NCBI RefSeq assembly: GCF_947487915.1
Contig: NZ_CANKYH010000003.1
Span: 62,001-126,000, forward strand
Origin: an uncultured Serinicoccus sp.
Lineage (GTDB): Bacteria; Actinomycetota; Actinomycetes; Actinomycetales; Dermatophilaceae
Direction: 5' to 3'
DNA: 64,000 nucleotides
Positions 44,764 to 54,165 of the stretch are shown here, piece by piece (the stretch's first letter is position 1; each line of letters begins with the position of its first letter). The notes under the pieces were generated by a model. The model was given only the letters and a program-made list of their open reading frames with translations, had not been told where the DNA came from and made no database searches. Made by a program: the position numbers and the translations under genes.

Positions 44764-46599
44764 TTACTCTGGCACCTCAATTTCGACGCGGCGATCACCT
44801 TTAGGTGCCTCACCTAGCCAATCATTGCTCAACATGTACTGAGCCGAGAACAGCCCCCACGCCAAAGGAGCATGATACCTCCACCCACCCAGCATACGTT
44901 CGACCGCATCACGATCGACCACGTCGAACAAGAGGCTCTGCGGACTTGAAAGAATGTAATCTCGGAAGAAGCTGCTCAGGTCATTTGAACGCACCGCTCT
45001 CCAATTGAATGTGGCACGTGGCTGGTCGTGCGCCACATAGGGAGCGCGGGCCTGCCAACTTTCTGGCTTGTACTCCGGGCAGGGCTCAGACATCTCGAAC
45101 GCCCACCGGTCTCGAAAGAATGGCATATCAACAACGCTCGGCGCTAACCTTGCCATGACGGAGTGCGCTAGACGCTCCCCCAACAGTTTCGGTGAGGGCA
45201 GTGTCCTACATTCACGAACCATCTGATTGTTTATAAGCAGGGTTGTGTGAGAGTGAATGACCGACTCGCCGTGCCGCATAGTAGCAAGCCATCGACCCGT
45301 CCGGTTGGTGACATAGCCTTCAAACAGCGCCCGCGAGGGGTCATCATGAATGGCAGAGAATAAATCCCGAGCATCGGCTTCGACAGCCTCGACAGCCAAC
45401 CCATTTAGCACGTACGCGTTGTTCAACCACGTCTTCCGCAGTAGCGCCATGCCCAATTCAACTGTTGGACTATCGTTCTTGAAGTACCTCGCAAACCCCC
45501 CTCGGACGATTTCACCCCCCTGTCCCCCAAAATTGGCCCGGTCAGCCACGGATATGTGTCTCCCAGCCGGATCCGGTAACGCCGTGTAGGCATTCCCCAT
45601 ACCTCCAGTGGAGCGCAACGTCGTCCACGCCTGCTGTTCCGGCCGCCCCACAATCACCATCCCGCCTGAAGCACTGCGACGCATCGCTGGGACGCCAAGG
45701 CGATGCGGAACGCCGAGGGCCGAGGCCACAGCTCTACCTACGACCCCCTCTCCACTCTCCGGAAGGCCGTTCGTATAGGTGTCGAATTCGATCCCTGCGG
45801 CATGCAAGGCCGCCACCACGAGTCTGCTGTCCTTTCCGCCTGTAATTGCCGCCGAAACATCACCAGCGCCTCGGGTAAGGACCTTCGCGTACTCCACTAG
45901 GCCATCAGCGATGTTGCCGGAAACAGTCTCAATTCCTATTTCATCCGAGACCTCAGGGGCATCATAATCGAAAGAGACATCCGACGCTTCGTTGGATGCG
46001 ATCTGCGCCGCTGCTGGTACCACCCGAACGTCGGCGAACGGAAGTGTCTCGGTAAACGGGAGCGCATGCATGATGAATCCAGCGACCCCTAGCCGGCTGT
46101 AGATCGGTTCAGCACCATCACCGATTAGACTCAATAGCGCTGCAGAGTTACTAAGAAGCACCTCGTCCGCGGTCTCTGTCCAATACAACGCTTCCGAGCG
46201 GTGCTGGTTGGTGACCCCAACGATACTGTGCGGCGTTGCACCAATGAGGGCGAAGCTGCCGATACCTGCCCATACCCGGTCCAGGGGAAGCGACTGGACT
46301 GACGTACGACGTAAAGTGTCATAGACTTCGGATCCAAGGACACCCGTCCAAGCCCAGGCCCGGCTCTTGTTTCCGATCCACCCTTCGCGCTCTGGAGTCG
46401 AGGGAGGCTCATTTGAGCGCCATATGATGCCCACCCTTCCTTCACTCGGAACCCATCTCAAGTCCGATACGGTATTCTCACTCGGCCAAGGCTGCACTCG
46501 TTCTAAGGCACGGTAGGTACGCCGCACCAATGACTGACGAACTGGCTTCTCAGCTAGCGGAATGTGATTTTTGGTGCGGAACGCGACAAACATGCGCAT
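44764..46599 (-). CDS. Asparagine-synthetase-like amide synthetase lacking the glutaminase cysteine (island copy)
   Basis: 611 residues. The N-terminal half resembles the Ntn-type glutaminase domain of AsnB, but no Cys follows the initiator Met, so glutamine hydrolysis is not expected. The ATP-pyrophosphatase loop reads AAITGGKDSRLVVAAL near residue 254 (family SGGxDS, with Thr for the first Ser), and NFGGQGGEIVRGG follows. By analogy with beta-lactam synthetase it may adenylate a carboxylate and pass it to an amine. ATG 46599 has GAGGA 7 nt before it. Sits 36 nt after the heparinase-like gene. A high-GC paralogue lies at 55401-57173. Confidence 0.82.
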   Translation of the reverse strand: MRMFVAFRTKNHIPLAEKPVRQSLVRRTYRALERVQPWPSENTVSDLRWVPSEGRVGIIWRSNEPPSTPEREGWIGNKSRAWAWTGVLGSEVYDTLRRTSVQSLPLDRVWAGIGSFALIGATPHSIVGVTNQHRSEALYWTETADEVLLSNSAALLSLIGDGAEPIYSRLGVAGFIMHALPFTETLPFADVRVVPAAAQIASNEASDVSFDYDAPEVSDEIGIETVSGNIADGLVEYAKVLTRGAGDVSAAITGGKDSRLVVAALHAAGIEFDTYTNGLPESGEGVVGRAVASALGVPHRLGVPAMRRSASGGMVIVGRPEQQAWTTLRSTGGMGNAYTALPDPAGRHISVADRANFGGQGGEIVRGGFARYFKNDSPTVELGMALLRKTWLNNAYVLNGLAVEAVEADARDLFSAIHDDPSRALFEGYVTNRTGRWLATMRHGESVIHSHTTLLINNQMVRECRTLPSPKLLGERLAHSVMARLAPSVVDMPFFRDRWAFEMSEPCPEYKPESWQARAPYVAHDQPRATFNWRAVRSNDLSSFFRDYILSSPQSLLFDVVDRDAVERMLGGWRYHAPLAWGLFSAQYMLSNDWLGEAPKGDRRVEIEVPE

Positions 46600-46635
46600 A
46601 TAAGTTCCTCATCCTACTTAGCGAACACGTTATGC

Positions 46636-48384
46636 CTACCCATCGTGGAGTGATGTGGGCGACGTCTCACCGCCCAGTATGGACAGACGACCACCTCCTT
46701 CCGCGAAGCTCGCGACGTAGGTTTCTTCGCCCCTCCAGATGTGGAAGGTGGTTGCGGTGGTGTCATGCGGGACCGGTACCATCACGAGGGGAGACTCAGA
46801 CTCACGGAAGTTCAGGGCCATTGCTAGGTCGCCCTGCCTGCCGACGCCAAAGGCTTCAATAGTCCGAGCGGGGATGATCTTTCGCCAACTTGGCGAAAAC
46901 CAACCTTGCATTGGCTGAGTGGCCCCTTGTGTAACGCGCCGCTCTGACTGTCCCGCCACCCAGGCCATCCGCATCGAGTTCCCTCGAGTTCGAACGAAGA
47001 TCGAGTCGCCCTCTTTTCGATGGCTGGCGACGGGGTTTAGGTGCCAGGACTGGTTGACCCTAACTTCAGCGTCGGATTCGAACGAGTCGAGAACAACAAT
47101 GAGACGTCGCGCCAGCGAAATGAGCAGACGGCGCGTGAGCATCACACCTTCATATCCGCAATCCATGAATTGGTAGTACTCAACACCTTCACCGATCCCA
47201 GAAGCTGTCAGGGTGACCGCGTGGCTGAGGTCATAGGGCCGTCCCTCAACTGACAACGAATTGTGGGCCTCTCTCGTGAGGAGATGGCGCCGGTGAGGAT
47301 CGTTCGTGTCGTATGCGAATTTTCCAGAGTCCACCAGAAGGGGTGCCCGATCAGCGTAAAGAGTAAGCGACATGCCATCCGCGTGTCCATGGATTCTTTT
47401 CTGTGGACCGAATCGTAGCGAGTAGAAGGAAGAGTCTCCAAAAGGAACCGCCTCGTCGCCCCAACTAGAGCGGCCGAACACGTAGCCTGATTTGTAGATT
47501 TTTACCTGATCGGGAGGGGGTGATCCCTGCTCTCCCCCGGTGCTAACGAAGTCGATGTGAGGGTGGCCCAGCGTCCTCGATGGAAATTCTTCAGTGTCGC
47601 CGATCAACTCGTACCGGCCGTCGGGACGCGTGGCATGTGCAAGTGCGACAGGTGCGAGGCTTAATCGATCGAACTGCAGGTCAGACTCTCGCCCAATGAT
47701 TTGGATACGCTTGCGAAGTGCCTGCCACCACACATAGTTTATTTGATGATACTGAGTTGACCCTTCCTCGTATATGCCCTCTTCATCGTAGCTCTCTCGT
47801 AGTTTTTGTGAGAGGCGTTCAAGCGCCAGGGTCGTCCAGTCGTCTCTTTCTAAAACGGCACCAATGACCAGCAACCCCTGATGCTGCTGAAGGCCGTGGT
47901 TCCCCCGCCGAATATGCTTGGGGTCGGCCAGCCACCGACCGTGCTCCTGCAATGAGCTCAGAATCAGTGGTAACCGTTCTGGGCGCAGATCTTCGATGGC
48001 AGGTAGCGCAAAGCACAGCGTCAGCGCGCGTCCTGCTTCGACCATGTCCGCCCAAGCCCTTGGGGAGCGCCCCCTTCCTGGTGGGTTTGCGCTGATCCAG
48101 GATTCGGTGACTTGCAGCCAGAAATCTAGATGTGTGTCATCGCCCAATTCGGCTCGTCTGCGCAATGGATCTAACCAGCGAAGCGAGTGATACTGCACCA
48201 CCCAGTTCGGCTCGTTGAAAGGGTCTTCCCTCCAAGTCAGTTCCTCAGACATCTTCCAAACGGGGTTGGGGAACAGCTCCAACTCCCCGCTGAGCAGGCG
48301 ACGAGCCTTCTTGGAGTCTTGTGTGGTCTTGCTCCACGGGCCACCGAACGCAAGTTCTGCAGCCATCTGTCTGGAAAATTTCAC
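46636..48384 (-). CDS. Heparinase II/III-like protein (island copy)
   Basis: 582 residues. An (alpha/alpha)-toroid N-terminal half leads into the heparinase II/III C-terminal beta domain, recognised by RIHGHADGMSLTLYADRAPL and VDSGKFAYD. HGLQQHQGLLVIG and YEEGSTQYHQINYVWW are conserved toroid blocks. No signal peptide or transmembrane helix, so a cytoplasmic site is predicted, in contrast to degradative heparinases. GTG 48384 overlaps the upstream glycosyltransferase stop and has GAGG 7 nt before it. Lyase or C5-epimerase-like action on a uronic-acid glycan is inferred. Confidence 0.85.
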   Translation of the reverse strand: MKFSRQMAAELAFGGPWSKTTQDSKKARRLLSGELELFPNPVWKMSEELTWREDPFNEPNWVVQYHSLRWLDPLRRRAELGDDTHLDFWLQVTESWISANPPGRGRSPRAWADMVEAGRALTLCFALPAIEDLRPERLPLILSSLQEHGRWLADPKHIRRGNHGLQQHQGLLVIGAVLERDDWTTLALERLSQKLRESYDEEGIYEEGSTQYHQINYVWWQALRKRIQIIGRESDLQFDRLSLAPVALAHATRPDGRYELIGDTEEFPSRTLGHPHIDFVSTGGEQGSPPPDQVKIYKSGYVFGRSSWGDEAVPFGDSSFYSLRFGPQKRIHGHADGMSLTLYADRAPLLVDSGKFAYDTNDPHRRHLLTREAHNSLSVEGRPYDLSHAVTLTASGIGEGVEYYQFMDCGYEGVMLTRRLLISLARRLIVVLDSFESDAEVRVNQSWHLNPVASHRKEGDSIFVRTRGNSMRMAWVAGQSERRVTQGATQPMQGWFSPSWRKIIPARTIEAFGVGRQGDLAMALNFRESESPLVMVPVPHDTTATTFHIWRGEETYVASFAEGGGRLSILGGETSPTSLHDG

Positions 48385-50651
48385 CTTCGTACCTCACGTC
48401 TGCGCATCGTCCGGGCGTCTCGCAGCCCGCCAAGCTCTTCATACACTTCGCTCACCTGCGGCGCTAGCGCGCGCCAGTCGCGGTGCTGTCGCACCCACCT
48501 CAGCCCGTCGCCGGCAAGCTGCTCACGCAACCCGTCATCGTCAACCAGGCGGCGGAGGGCGTGGGTGAGGGAGATGGCGTCACCCTTGCGATGGATGAGA
48601 CCGGTGCGGCCGTCCTCGACGATCTCGGTCAGGGCAGCAACATCGGAGACCACGATGGCCTTGCCCATGGCCATCGCCTCGAACGGCTTGAGGGGTGACA
48701 CCATCTCGCAGACCGGCAGCGGCATACGGGGAAACGGCGCGATGTCGACGACGGAGTAGTAGTCCTCGACCTCCTCATGCGGCACGCGGCCTGTGAAGAC
48801 CACCGTGTCGGCGAGGCCCTCACGCTCGACCCTCTCCTGGTACTCCAGGAGTTCCGCGCCGTCCCCCACGAAGAGGAAGCCGACGTCGCGTCCTTCTGAG
48901 CGCAGCTGCGCCGCTGCGTCCAGCAGTAGGTCGATGCCCTCGTAGTTCAAGATCGAACCGACGTAGCCGATCACGGTCCGGCCGGCGAGGCCGAGTTCAG
49001 CCGCGAGCTCCTCGTTCCGGGTCCGCGGCACGAAGCGTGTGGTGTCCACGCCGTTGGGCACGAGGACGATCTTGTCCTTCTCCACACCGCGGCGCACCAG
49101 CTCGTCGCGGAGGGCTCCAGTGATCGCCAGCACCCGGGTGGCTTGCTGCGCCGCATCGGTCTCCATACGCGACATGAAACGGAACATGTCACTGTCGAGC
49201 AGCTCGGGATTGCGGGAGGCGCGGGTGACCTCCCACAGGCCGCGCACCTCGTACACGCTGGGTATGCCGAGAGCACGTGCCGCCTCGACGACGGCGAGAC
49301 CGTTCCAGTGGTTGGAGGCGGCGTGCAGGACGAAGGGACGCTCGCGCTCGGCCAGCTCGGTCAGTGATGCGGCGTACCGAGAGACGTAGCGCTGCAAGGG
49401 GTTCTTGGGCTCGAGGATCTGGCTGTCGCTCAGACGCACGTAGTCCACCCCGTCGACGCGTACCTCTGACTCGCGGGAGTCGTGGAAACCCGGCATGTCC
49501 TGGGGGTAGCCCAATCGGGTCACCCCGGTCATGTCCCAACCGTGGGTGCGCATCGCAGAGAGGAGCCCCTGTGTCCGCGTGGCATAGCCAGCCGAGTGGT
49601 GGGGCAGGGAGTTGTGCACACAGTAGAGAGCACGGCGGGGATCTACCTCGTAGGCCGCGCTCGTGCGCTCCTCCCTGAACGGGAACCCGTGGTGGATGAG
49701 CTCCAGCCTCGACAGCATCGGCCCTTCGGTCAGGCGCAGCCACTTGGCCCTCGCCCACCCGTCCTGGGGCCGGGCTCGGCGGTAGTGGAGCAGGTAGTCG
49801 GCAGCCACGTCCGGGCGTCGCTCCCGTAGCTCGCGACGCAGCGTGATGCGGACTGCTCGGACCGGAATGTCGGCGGGATCCATCGCGGCGAGCGCGGCGA
49901 GCGCACTCTCGTGCTCACCCCGCCCCAGGTCCACCAGGAGGCGGGCCTGCCGGGTGGCCCTCTCCTCATCGCCGTCCCCCCAGGCGTGCCCCGGCTCGCA
50001 GAGGTGCTCCGCCGCCATGGCTGCCACCGGGTTCGCGCTCCCGGCCAGCAGCGGCAACCGCTGGCGGGTCGCCGGGCCGACGTCGGGAGCGTCCAACGCC
50101 GGGATGAGGAAGGCCAGAGCGTCGGCGTCTACCGCGTCCCGGGCAGGAAGGTGTCGGGCGAGGTTCGCCAGCACCTCCGGCGCGGCGTTCACCGCACCGG
50201 GTGAGGCCCCGTCCAGATCGAGCAGGAACTCCAGGGCGTCGAGGTTCGTCGGGTCCAGGTCCAGTGCGTCGCGGAGGGCGTGGTGGGCGCTCAACCGGTG
50301 GCCCAGCTGAAGCATCCGGGTGCCGTAGGCGAAGGCGAGCCACGAGTCCGTGCCGTGCTCCAGTCGGCCCCGTCGCAGCACCTCGAGCGACTGCCCCCGC
50401 GCTCCTGCGTCCCAGAGACGGGTCGCCTCGGCTCGTACCGCCGCGCGGCGTCGGGCGGCGTCATCCTCCACGGGCATGTCCTGCTCACGCGCCGACGCAG
50501 AACTCGGGCGCCCGGTCGAGGTAGATGGCCGGGCTGACCGTCGCGCCCGGTGTCGGCGTAGCGCCGCCAGCCCACCGGTGCGCAGATGCCACAGCTGCTG
50601 ACGCACGGCCTCGATCCGCACGGCCGTGCTCCGACCTGCTGCGTCGCTCAT
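48381..50651 (-). CDS. GT4-family glycosyltransferase with N-terminal QLWHLRTGG motif and TPR-like region
   Basis: 756 residues. The N-terminus holds QLWHLRTGG then RRHRARR, a basic amphipathic segment also present at the start of the CgeB/GT2 fusion (59535-61409). Residues ~60-300 are TPR-like helical repeats. The GT-B part starts at LYCVHNSLPHHSAGYATRTQ (as in the giant enzyme) and includes VYEVRGLWEVTRASRN, VLVPNGVDTTRFV, GYVGSILNYEGIDLLLDAA and SPLKPFEAMAMGKAIVVSD. ATG 50651 overlaps the upstream heparinase-like stop; its own stop overlaps the next start. Confidence 0.87.
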   Translation of the reverse strand: MSDAAGRSTAVRIEAVRQQLWHLRTGGLAALRRHRARRSARPSTSTGRPSSASAREQDMPVEDDAARRRAAVRAEATRLWDAGARGQSLEVLRRGRLEHGTDSWLAFAYGTRMLQLGHRLSAHHALRDALDLDPTNLDALEFLLDLDGASPGAVNAAPEVLANLARHLPARDAVDADALAFLIPALDAPDVGPATRQRLPLLAGSANPVAAMAAEHLCEPGHAWGDGDEERATRQARLLVDLGRGEHESALAALAAMDPADIPVRAVRITLRRELRERRPDVAADYLLHYRRARPQDGWARAKWLRLTEGPMLSRLELIHHGFPFREERTSAAYEVDPRRALYCVHNSLPHHSAGYATRTQGLLSAMRTHGWDMTGVTRLGYPQDMPGFHDSRESEVRVDGVDYVRLSDSQILEPKNPLQRYVSRYAASLTELAERERPFVLHAASNHWNGLAVVEAARALGIPSVYEVRGLWEVTRASRNPELLDSDMFRFMSRMETDAAQQATRVLAITGALRDELVRRGVEKDKIVLVPNGVDTTRFVPRTRNEELAAELGLAGRTVIGYVGSILNYEGIDLLLDAAAQLRSEGRDVGFLFVGDGAELLEYQERVEREGLADTVVFTGRVPHEEVEDYYSVVDIAPFPRMPLPVCEMVSPLKPFEAMAMGKAIVVSDVAALTEIVEDGRTGLIHRKGDAISLTHALRRLVDDDGLREQLAGDGLRWVRQHRDWRALAPQVSEVYEELGGLRDARTMRRREVRR

Positions 50652-52399
50652 GCTGTCGCCTCACGTCTGGTTCGGATGGTCGTGACCAGGCGCAACCGGG
50701 GACCCCTCCCGCTCAGCACGAGGACCGTGGACGGCCACTTCTTCCCCGGCTCCCGGAAGACCCAGCCACGCGGCTCGGGCTCCAGGATGCCACTCTCCGT
50801 GCCGACAGCCAGGCCGAGGTCGCACTGCCACTCGATGTCTGCGATGTGGCGTTCCTTCGCCATCAGCCGCACCCCACCGGGCATATCCTCCAGTCGCATA
50901 CCCGGTGCGAGATGCCACCGGACCTCGAAATCCTCCTCAGCCGGCCCGTGCAGGTCGACCGAGTCCTCCACGACGTAGGTGACAGGACCGTCGTAGTCGC
51001 CCTCGCCAGGGCGGTCGTTGCCCGGTTCGACCACGGTGAGGACCCGGCTCCAGGTCCATCCCGAACTGCGCCGGTTGGTCCCTCGCACCCGCACCACCTC
51101 TCCTGGCCCGGTCGCGGACAGGTGCTCGAACTCCACTCCGCCGGTCTTCCCGGAGACCCGTGGCTGTGACCGACCCCCCACGACCACCGAGTTGTGCGCG
51201 TACTGCGAGTAGGCATACCGCACCATCGGGTCGGTCAGGTCGTAGCCGTAGTGTCCCGCCTCGGCGATGACCGGGACTCGGCGGCTGCTGATCAGCAGGG
51301 CGATGTCGTCGGCGGCATGGTGGTAGTGCGAGTGGTACCCAGCCTTGAGCAGGCAGTACTCGGCACCGCGGTCGGCCCACGAGCTGCGGTACACGAGGTA
51401 TCCCGCGTGGGGGAAGACGGCGTGCCGTTCGCCGGGCGTCGTCCCGCGCCGGCCCTGCGTGACCGACCACCGGAAGTCTTCACCGCGGTAGGTGCGGGTG
51501 AGCGACGCCTCGCTCCACCGCACGGGTTTGGTGTCACCCAGTGGCGGGAGGGTGCCGTCAGGTCGGAGCACGTGGGTGGCGAACCGTTCGGTGGCGTCCA
51601 GCACCTCCCTGAGCTCGCCAGCACGAGGCGAACCCAGCGCCTCCAGGACAGGCACACCCACGACCAGGAGCAGGGCGACGATGAAGTGGTAGCCGGGGCT
51701 GTTCTCCACGTGGACACCGTCGGGTGTGAAGGCGGAGAACAGGTTCTGCTCGAGACGTCGGACCACGGTCTCGGACAGCTGCGCCCGTGTCTCAGGGTCG
51801 ATGGTGCGGTCGCCATCGGCAAGGTACTTCGCGACGGCGAGGTCTTGGAACAGTCCGTGGTTGTTCAGCCCGGCGTAGAACTCGTCGGTGGCCAGGAGGA
51901 GTGCCGTGCGCTGCAGCAGCGAGGACAGGGCGTCATGGTGCTCGGACGTCATGCGCGACCCCGCCACGTCCATCAGGTGGGACAGCTGGATGAGGCGCCG
52001 CGCCGTGGCGTCGTCGTGGTATGCCATGGCCGGGACTCCCGCGGCCACCGAGTCCGCTTGATTCGGTCCTGGGTACCGGTCTCCGAACCTGCGGTCCCAC
52101 TCCATGGCCATCTCGCAGGCGTCGTCCAGTGCATCGGAGTCGTCCCCGCTCTCGATGACGGCATACCAGTCGGAGAGGAAGAGAAAGCCGTGGAGATAGC
52201 GCTGAGCACTGCGCTCGAGCGAGGAGTCCTCCCAGCACCCGCCGTCCTGGTAGGCGATGTCGCCGTGGGCGTCGCTCTTCAGGTGCTTCCGCGAGCGCCA
52301 GTCCGCGAAGCGACGTCGAGCCTCCACGCCCTGCTTGATGATCACGACGTGCTCGAGCTCACGGACGCTGCTCAGCGCACCTGGGGGAGAAGAGAGCAC
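50648..52399 (-). CDS. Heparinase II/III-like protein (high-GC copy)
   Basis: 583 residues. Conserved blocks: YAGLNNHGLFQDLAVAKYL in the toroid, VHVENSPGYHFIVALLL, and the catalytic-domain start KAGYHSHYHHAADDIALLI, with VIAEAGHYGYDL after it. No signal peptide, so probably cytoplasmic. It heads the minus-strand operon that continues through a GT4 gene into the island. GTG 52399 is preceded by TAGGTT 6 nt upstream with no Shine-Dalgarno sequence, suggesting leaderless initiation. Divergent from the glycosyltransferase at 52557. Confidence 0.85.
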   Translation of the reverse strand: MLSSPPGALSSVRELEHVVIIKQGVEARRRFADWRSRKHLKSDAHGDIAYQDGGCWEDSSLERSAQRYLHGFLFLSDWYAVIESGDDSDALDDACEMAMEWDRRFGDRYPGPNQADSVAAGVPAMAYHDDATARRLIQLSHLMDVAGSRMTSEHHDALSSLLQRTALLLATDEFYAGLNNHGLFQDLAVAKYLADGDRTIDPETRAQLSETVVRRLEQNLFSAFTPDGVHVENSPGYHFIVALLLVVGVPVLEALGSPRAGELREVLDATERFATHVLRPDGTLPPLGDTKPVRWSEASLTRTYRGEDFRWSVTQGRRGTTPGERHAVFPHAGYLVYRSSWADRGAEYCLLKAGYHSHYHHAADDIALLISSRRVPVIAEAGHYGYDLTDPMVRYAYSQYAHNSVVVGGRSQPRVSGKTGGVEFEHLSATGPGEVVRVRGTNRRSSGWTWSRVLTVVEPGNDRPGEGDYDGPVTYVVEDSVDLHGPAEEDFEVRWHLAPGMRLEDMPGGVRLMAKERHIADIEWQCDLGLAVGTESGILEPEPRGWVFREPGKKWPSTVLVLSGRGPRLRLVTTIRTRREATA

Positions 52400-52405
52400 C
52401 CCGAG

Positions 52406-52495
52406 AACCTACCGCACGGCCGACTCGGAGGGTCTGAGCCGCAGGGGTGCGTGGCCGGAACAAGTCGTTTCGTCAGTGGTGGGGTGCCGTATGCT
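52406..52495. promoter_or_regulatory. Divergent promoters between heparinase-like and GT4 genes
   Basis: Minus strand: TAGGTT (52406-52411), 6 nt before GTG 52399. Plus strand: TATGCT (52490-52495), with TTTCGT 16 nt upstream as a weak -35; the predicted start of transcription is near 52502, leaving a ~55-nt leader with AGGGGAAA before ATG 52557. Confidence 0.45.
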
Positions 52496-52556
52496 CCCCG
52501 CGTATGTATGCACCGGAAGTCGATATCGGACAAGAGACGGCAGGGGAAACCTCGAG

Positions 52557-54161
52557 ATGTCGATGACGATGCCCCCACATTCATCCTCCGATAACGCGAT
52601 CCGGACGATCTTCGACGATTACAGCGCCCAGGAGATCGACAAGGTGCTGGGCCGGCTCTATGCCAGGGGTGAGTACGAGCTGGCGTTCGAGATCGCGGCC
52701 GGCGGGTTCGACCGCTGGCTCGACAACCCAGGATTCCTGCGCCGGTACCGTGCTGTAGCCACCCAGGTGGGCAGCCTGTCGGAGGCTGGACTGGCGTCCT
52801 ACTTCCTGCACCGGCAGAAGGTCAGCTCGGCCCACACCGTCCGTCACGTGGAGGGCAAGGTCCGTGAGCTGTCGCACTGGCGTCCGTCCATCATGGCTCC
52901 GGCCCGGCCAGTCACGCCCTCCCACCCTCAGCGGGTCCTGCACCTGGTGAAGGAGAGCAGGCCGTACTTCAGCAACGGGTTCACCTCACGCAGCCACTAC
53001 AACTTCGTGGCGGAGAAGGCGGCAGGCCTGGATCCGGTCGTCATGACCGAGCCAGGTTCGTGCTGCCGGGACGACGGCATGGCCTTCAACCGGGTCGAGA
53101 GCTTCGAGGGCATCGCTCACCACCATCTGGGGATGCCGGACCTCGACATGGCGCAGGTCCCGCTGGACATGTACCTCAACCTCTTCGCCGAGCTGGCGTA
53201 CGCCCAGATCCACCAGATCCGGCCCGCCGTGATCCACGCGAGCTCCGGGCGCCGTGGGTACGAGACTGCCTTGGTCGCCGCTGCGCTGAAGCGGCACACC
53301 GGCCTGCCGATCGTCTACGAGGTCCGCTCGTTCTTCGAAGCCAACTGGACCGCGGACACCACCCGGGAGGCGAAGGGGGAGATCTTCGACAAGCGCATGG
53401 CGTTGGAGGCCGAGCTGATGCGCGAAGCCGACCTGGTCCTGACGATCGGCGAGGCGATGAGGCAGGAGATCGAGGACCGCGGGGTTCCGGCTGACCGGAT
53501 CGGCATCATCCCTAACGGCGTCGATGACACGGCCTTCCGTCCGCAGCCCCGCGACGTCGAGCTCGCCGCCCGGTACGGGCTGGGTGATCTTCCCACCTTC
53601 GGGTACGTCTCCAACATGGATCACCCACGCGAGGGACAGGAGACGCTCATCCAAGCCGTGGCCCACCTGGCAGCCCAGGGGCGGGAGACGCGATGCGTCC
53701 TCGTGGGTGACGGCCCGCGCCGCCCGGCCCTGCAGGAGCTGTCCGAAACCCTCGGCGTTCGGGACCGGGTGATCTTCACCGGCCGCGCGGACCACGCCGA
53801 CATCGCCAGCTACTACGGACTGATCGACATCTTCGTCGTCCCTCGCGTGGGGGAGCGTGCGGCCACCTACGTGACCCCCCTCAAGCCGTTCGAGGCGATG
53901 GCCATGCGCATCCCTGTCGTCGCCAGCGACCTCCCTGCCCTGCAGGAGATCGTGGCACCGCCGGAGCGGGGGTTGACGTTCGCCCCAGGGGACGCCGAGG
54001 AGCTGGCGTCAGTGCTCATCGCCCTCCAGAACGACCCGGAAGGACGGGACGCCATGGCCGAGGCTGGATATGCGTGGGTCCGTACGGAGCGCACGTGGCG
54101 TACCAACGGTGAGCGCTACCAGCGGTACTTCGAGGGCGTCGTCGACCCGGAAGAGGGCTGA
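52557..54161 (+). CDS. GT4-family glycosyltransferase
   Basis: 534 residues. A helical N-terminal part (~1-115) precedes a GT-B domain that starts at VLHLVKESRPYFSNGFTSRS, like the other paralogues here. Further blocks: VYEVRSFFEANWTADT, IGIIPNGVDDTAFR, GYVSNMDHPREGQETLIQAV, VTPLKPFEAMAMRIPVVASD. ATG 52557 is supported by AGGGGAAA ~9 nt upstream; another in-frame ATG lies two codons later. It is followed 4 nt after its stop by the next glycosyltransferase. Confidence 0.88.
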   Translation: MSMTMPPHSSSDNAIRTIFDDYSAQEIDKVLGRLYARGEYELAFEIAAGGFDRWLDNPGFLRRYRAVATQVGSLSEAGLASYFLHRQKVSSAHTVRHVEGKVRELSHWRPSIMAPARPVTPSHPQRVLHLVKESRPYFSNGFTSRSHYNFVAEKAAGLDPVVMTEPGSCCRDDGMAFNRVESFEGIAHHHLGMPDLDMAQVPLDMYLNLFAELAYAQIHQIRPAVIHASSGRRGYETALVAAALKRHTGLPIVYEVRSFFEANWTADTTREAKGEIFDKRMALEAELMREADLVLTIGEAMRQEIEDRGVPADRIGIIPNGVDDTAFRPQPRDVELAARYGLGDLPTFGYVSNMDHPREGQETLIQAVAHLAAQGRETRCVLVGDGPRRPALQELSETLGVRDRVIFTGRADHADIASYYGLIDIFVVPRVGERAATYVTPLKPFEAMAMRIPVVASDLPALQEIVAPPERGLTFAPGDAEELASVLIALQNDPEGRDAMAEAGYAWVRTERTWRTNGERYQRYFEGVVDPEEG

Positions 54162-54165
54162 AACC

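Larger units (their letters stand above)
44110..48384. other. Lower-GC island with three minus-strand genes
   Basis: Base composition drops visibly to the low-to-mid 50s percent G+C between about 44.1 kb and 48.38 kb, against ~70% on both sides. The right edge coincides with the GTGA junction between the high-GC glycosyltransferase and the low-GC heparinase-like gene; the left edge falls in the last codons of the giant glycosyltransferase. AT-rich codons (AAA, TTT, ATT, AGA) are frequent inside and rare outside. No integrase, transposase or flanking repeat was found, so transfer by homologous recombination is more likely than by a mobile element. Confidence 0.8.

Noticed and set aside
44764-46599. 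True asparagine synthetase (asnB)
   Set aside because: The essential N-terminal Cys of the glutaminase domain is missing and the gene is embedded in a glycan operon; the same applies to 55401-57173.
44110-48384. Low-GC island as a prophage or insertion element
   Set aside because: No integrase, transposase, phage structural gene, terminal repeats or tRNA target is present; all three genes fit the polysaccharide locus.
46636-52399. Heparinase-like proteins as secreted polysaccharide-degrading lyases
   Set aside because: Neither protein has a signal peptide or membrane segment, and both are overlapped by glycosyltransferase genes, so an intracellular biosynthetic role fits better.
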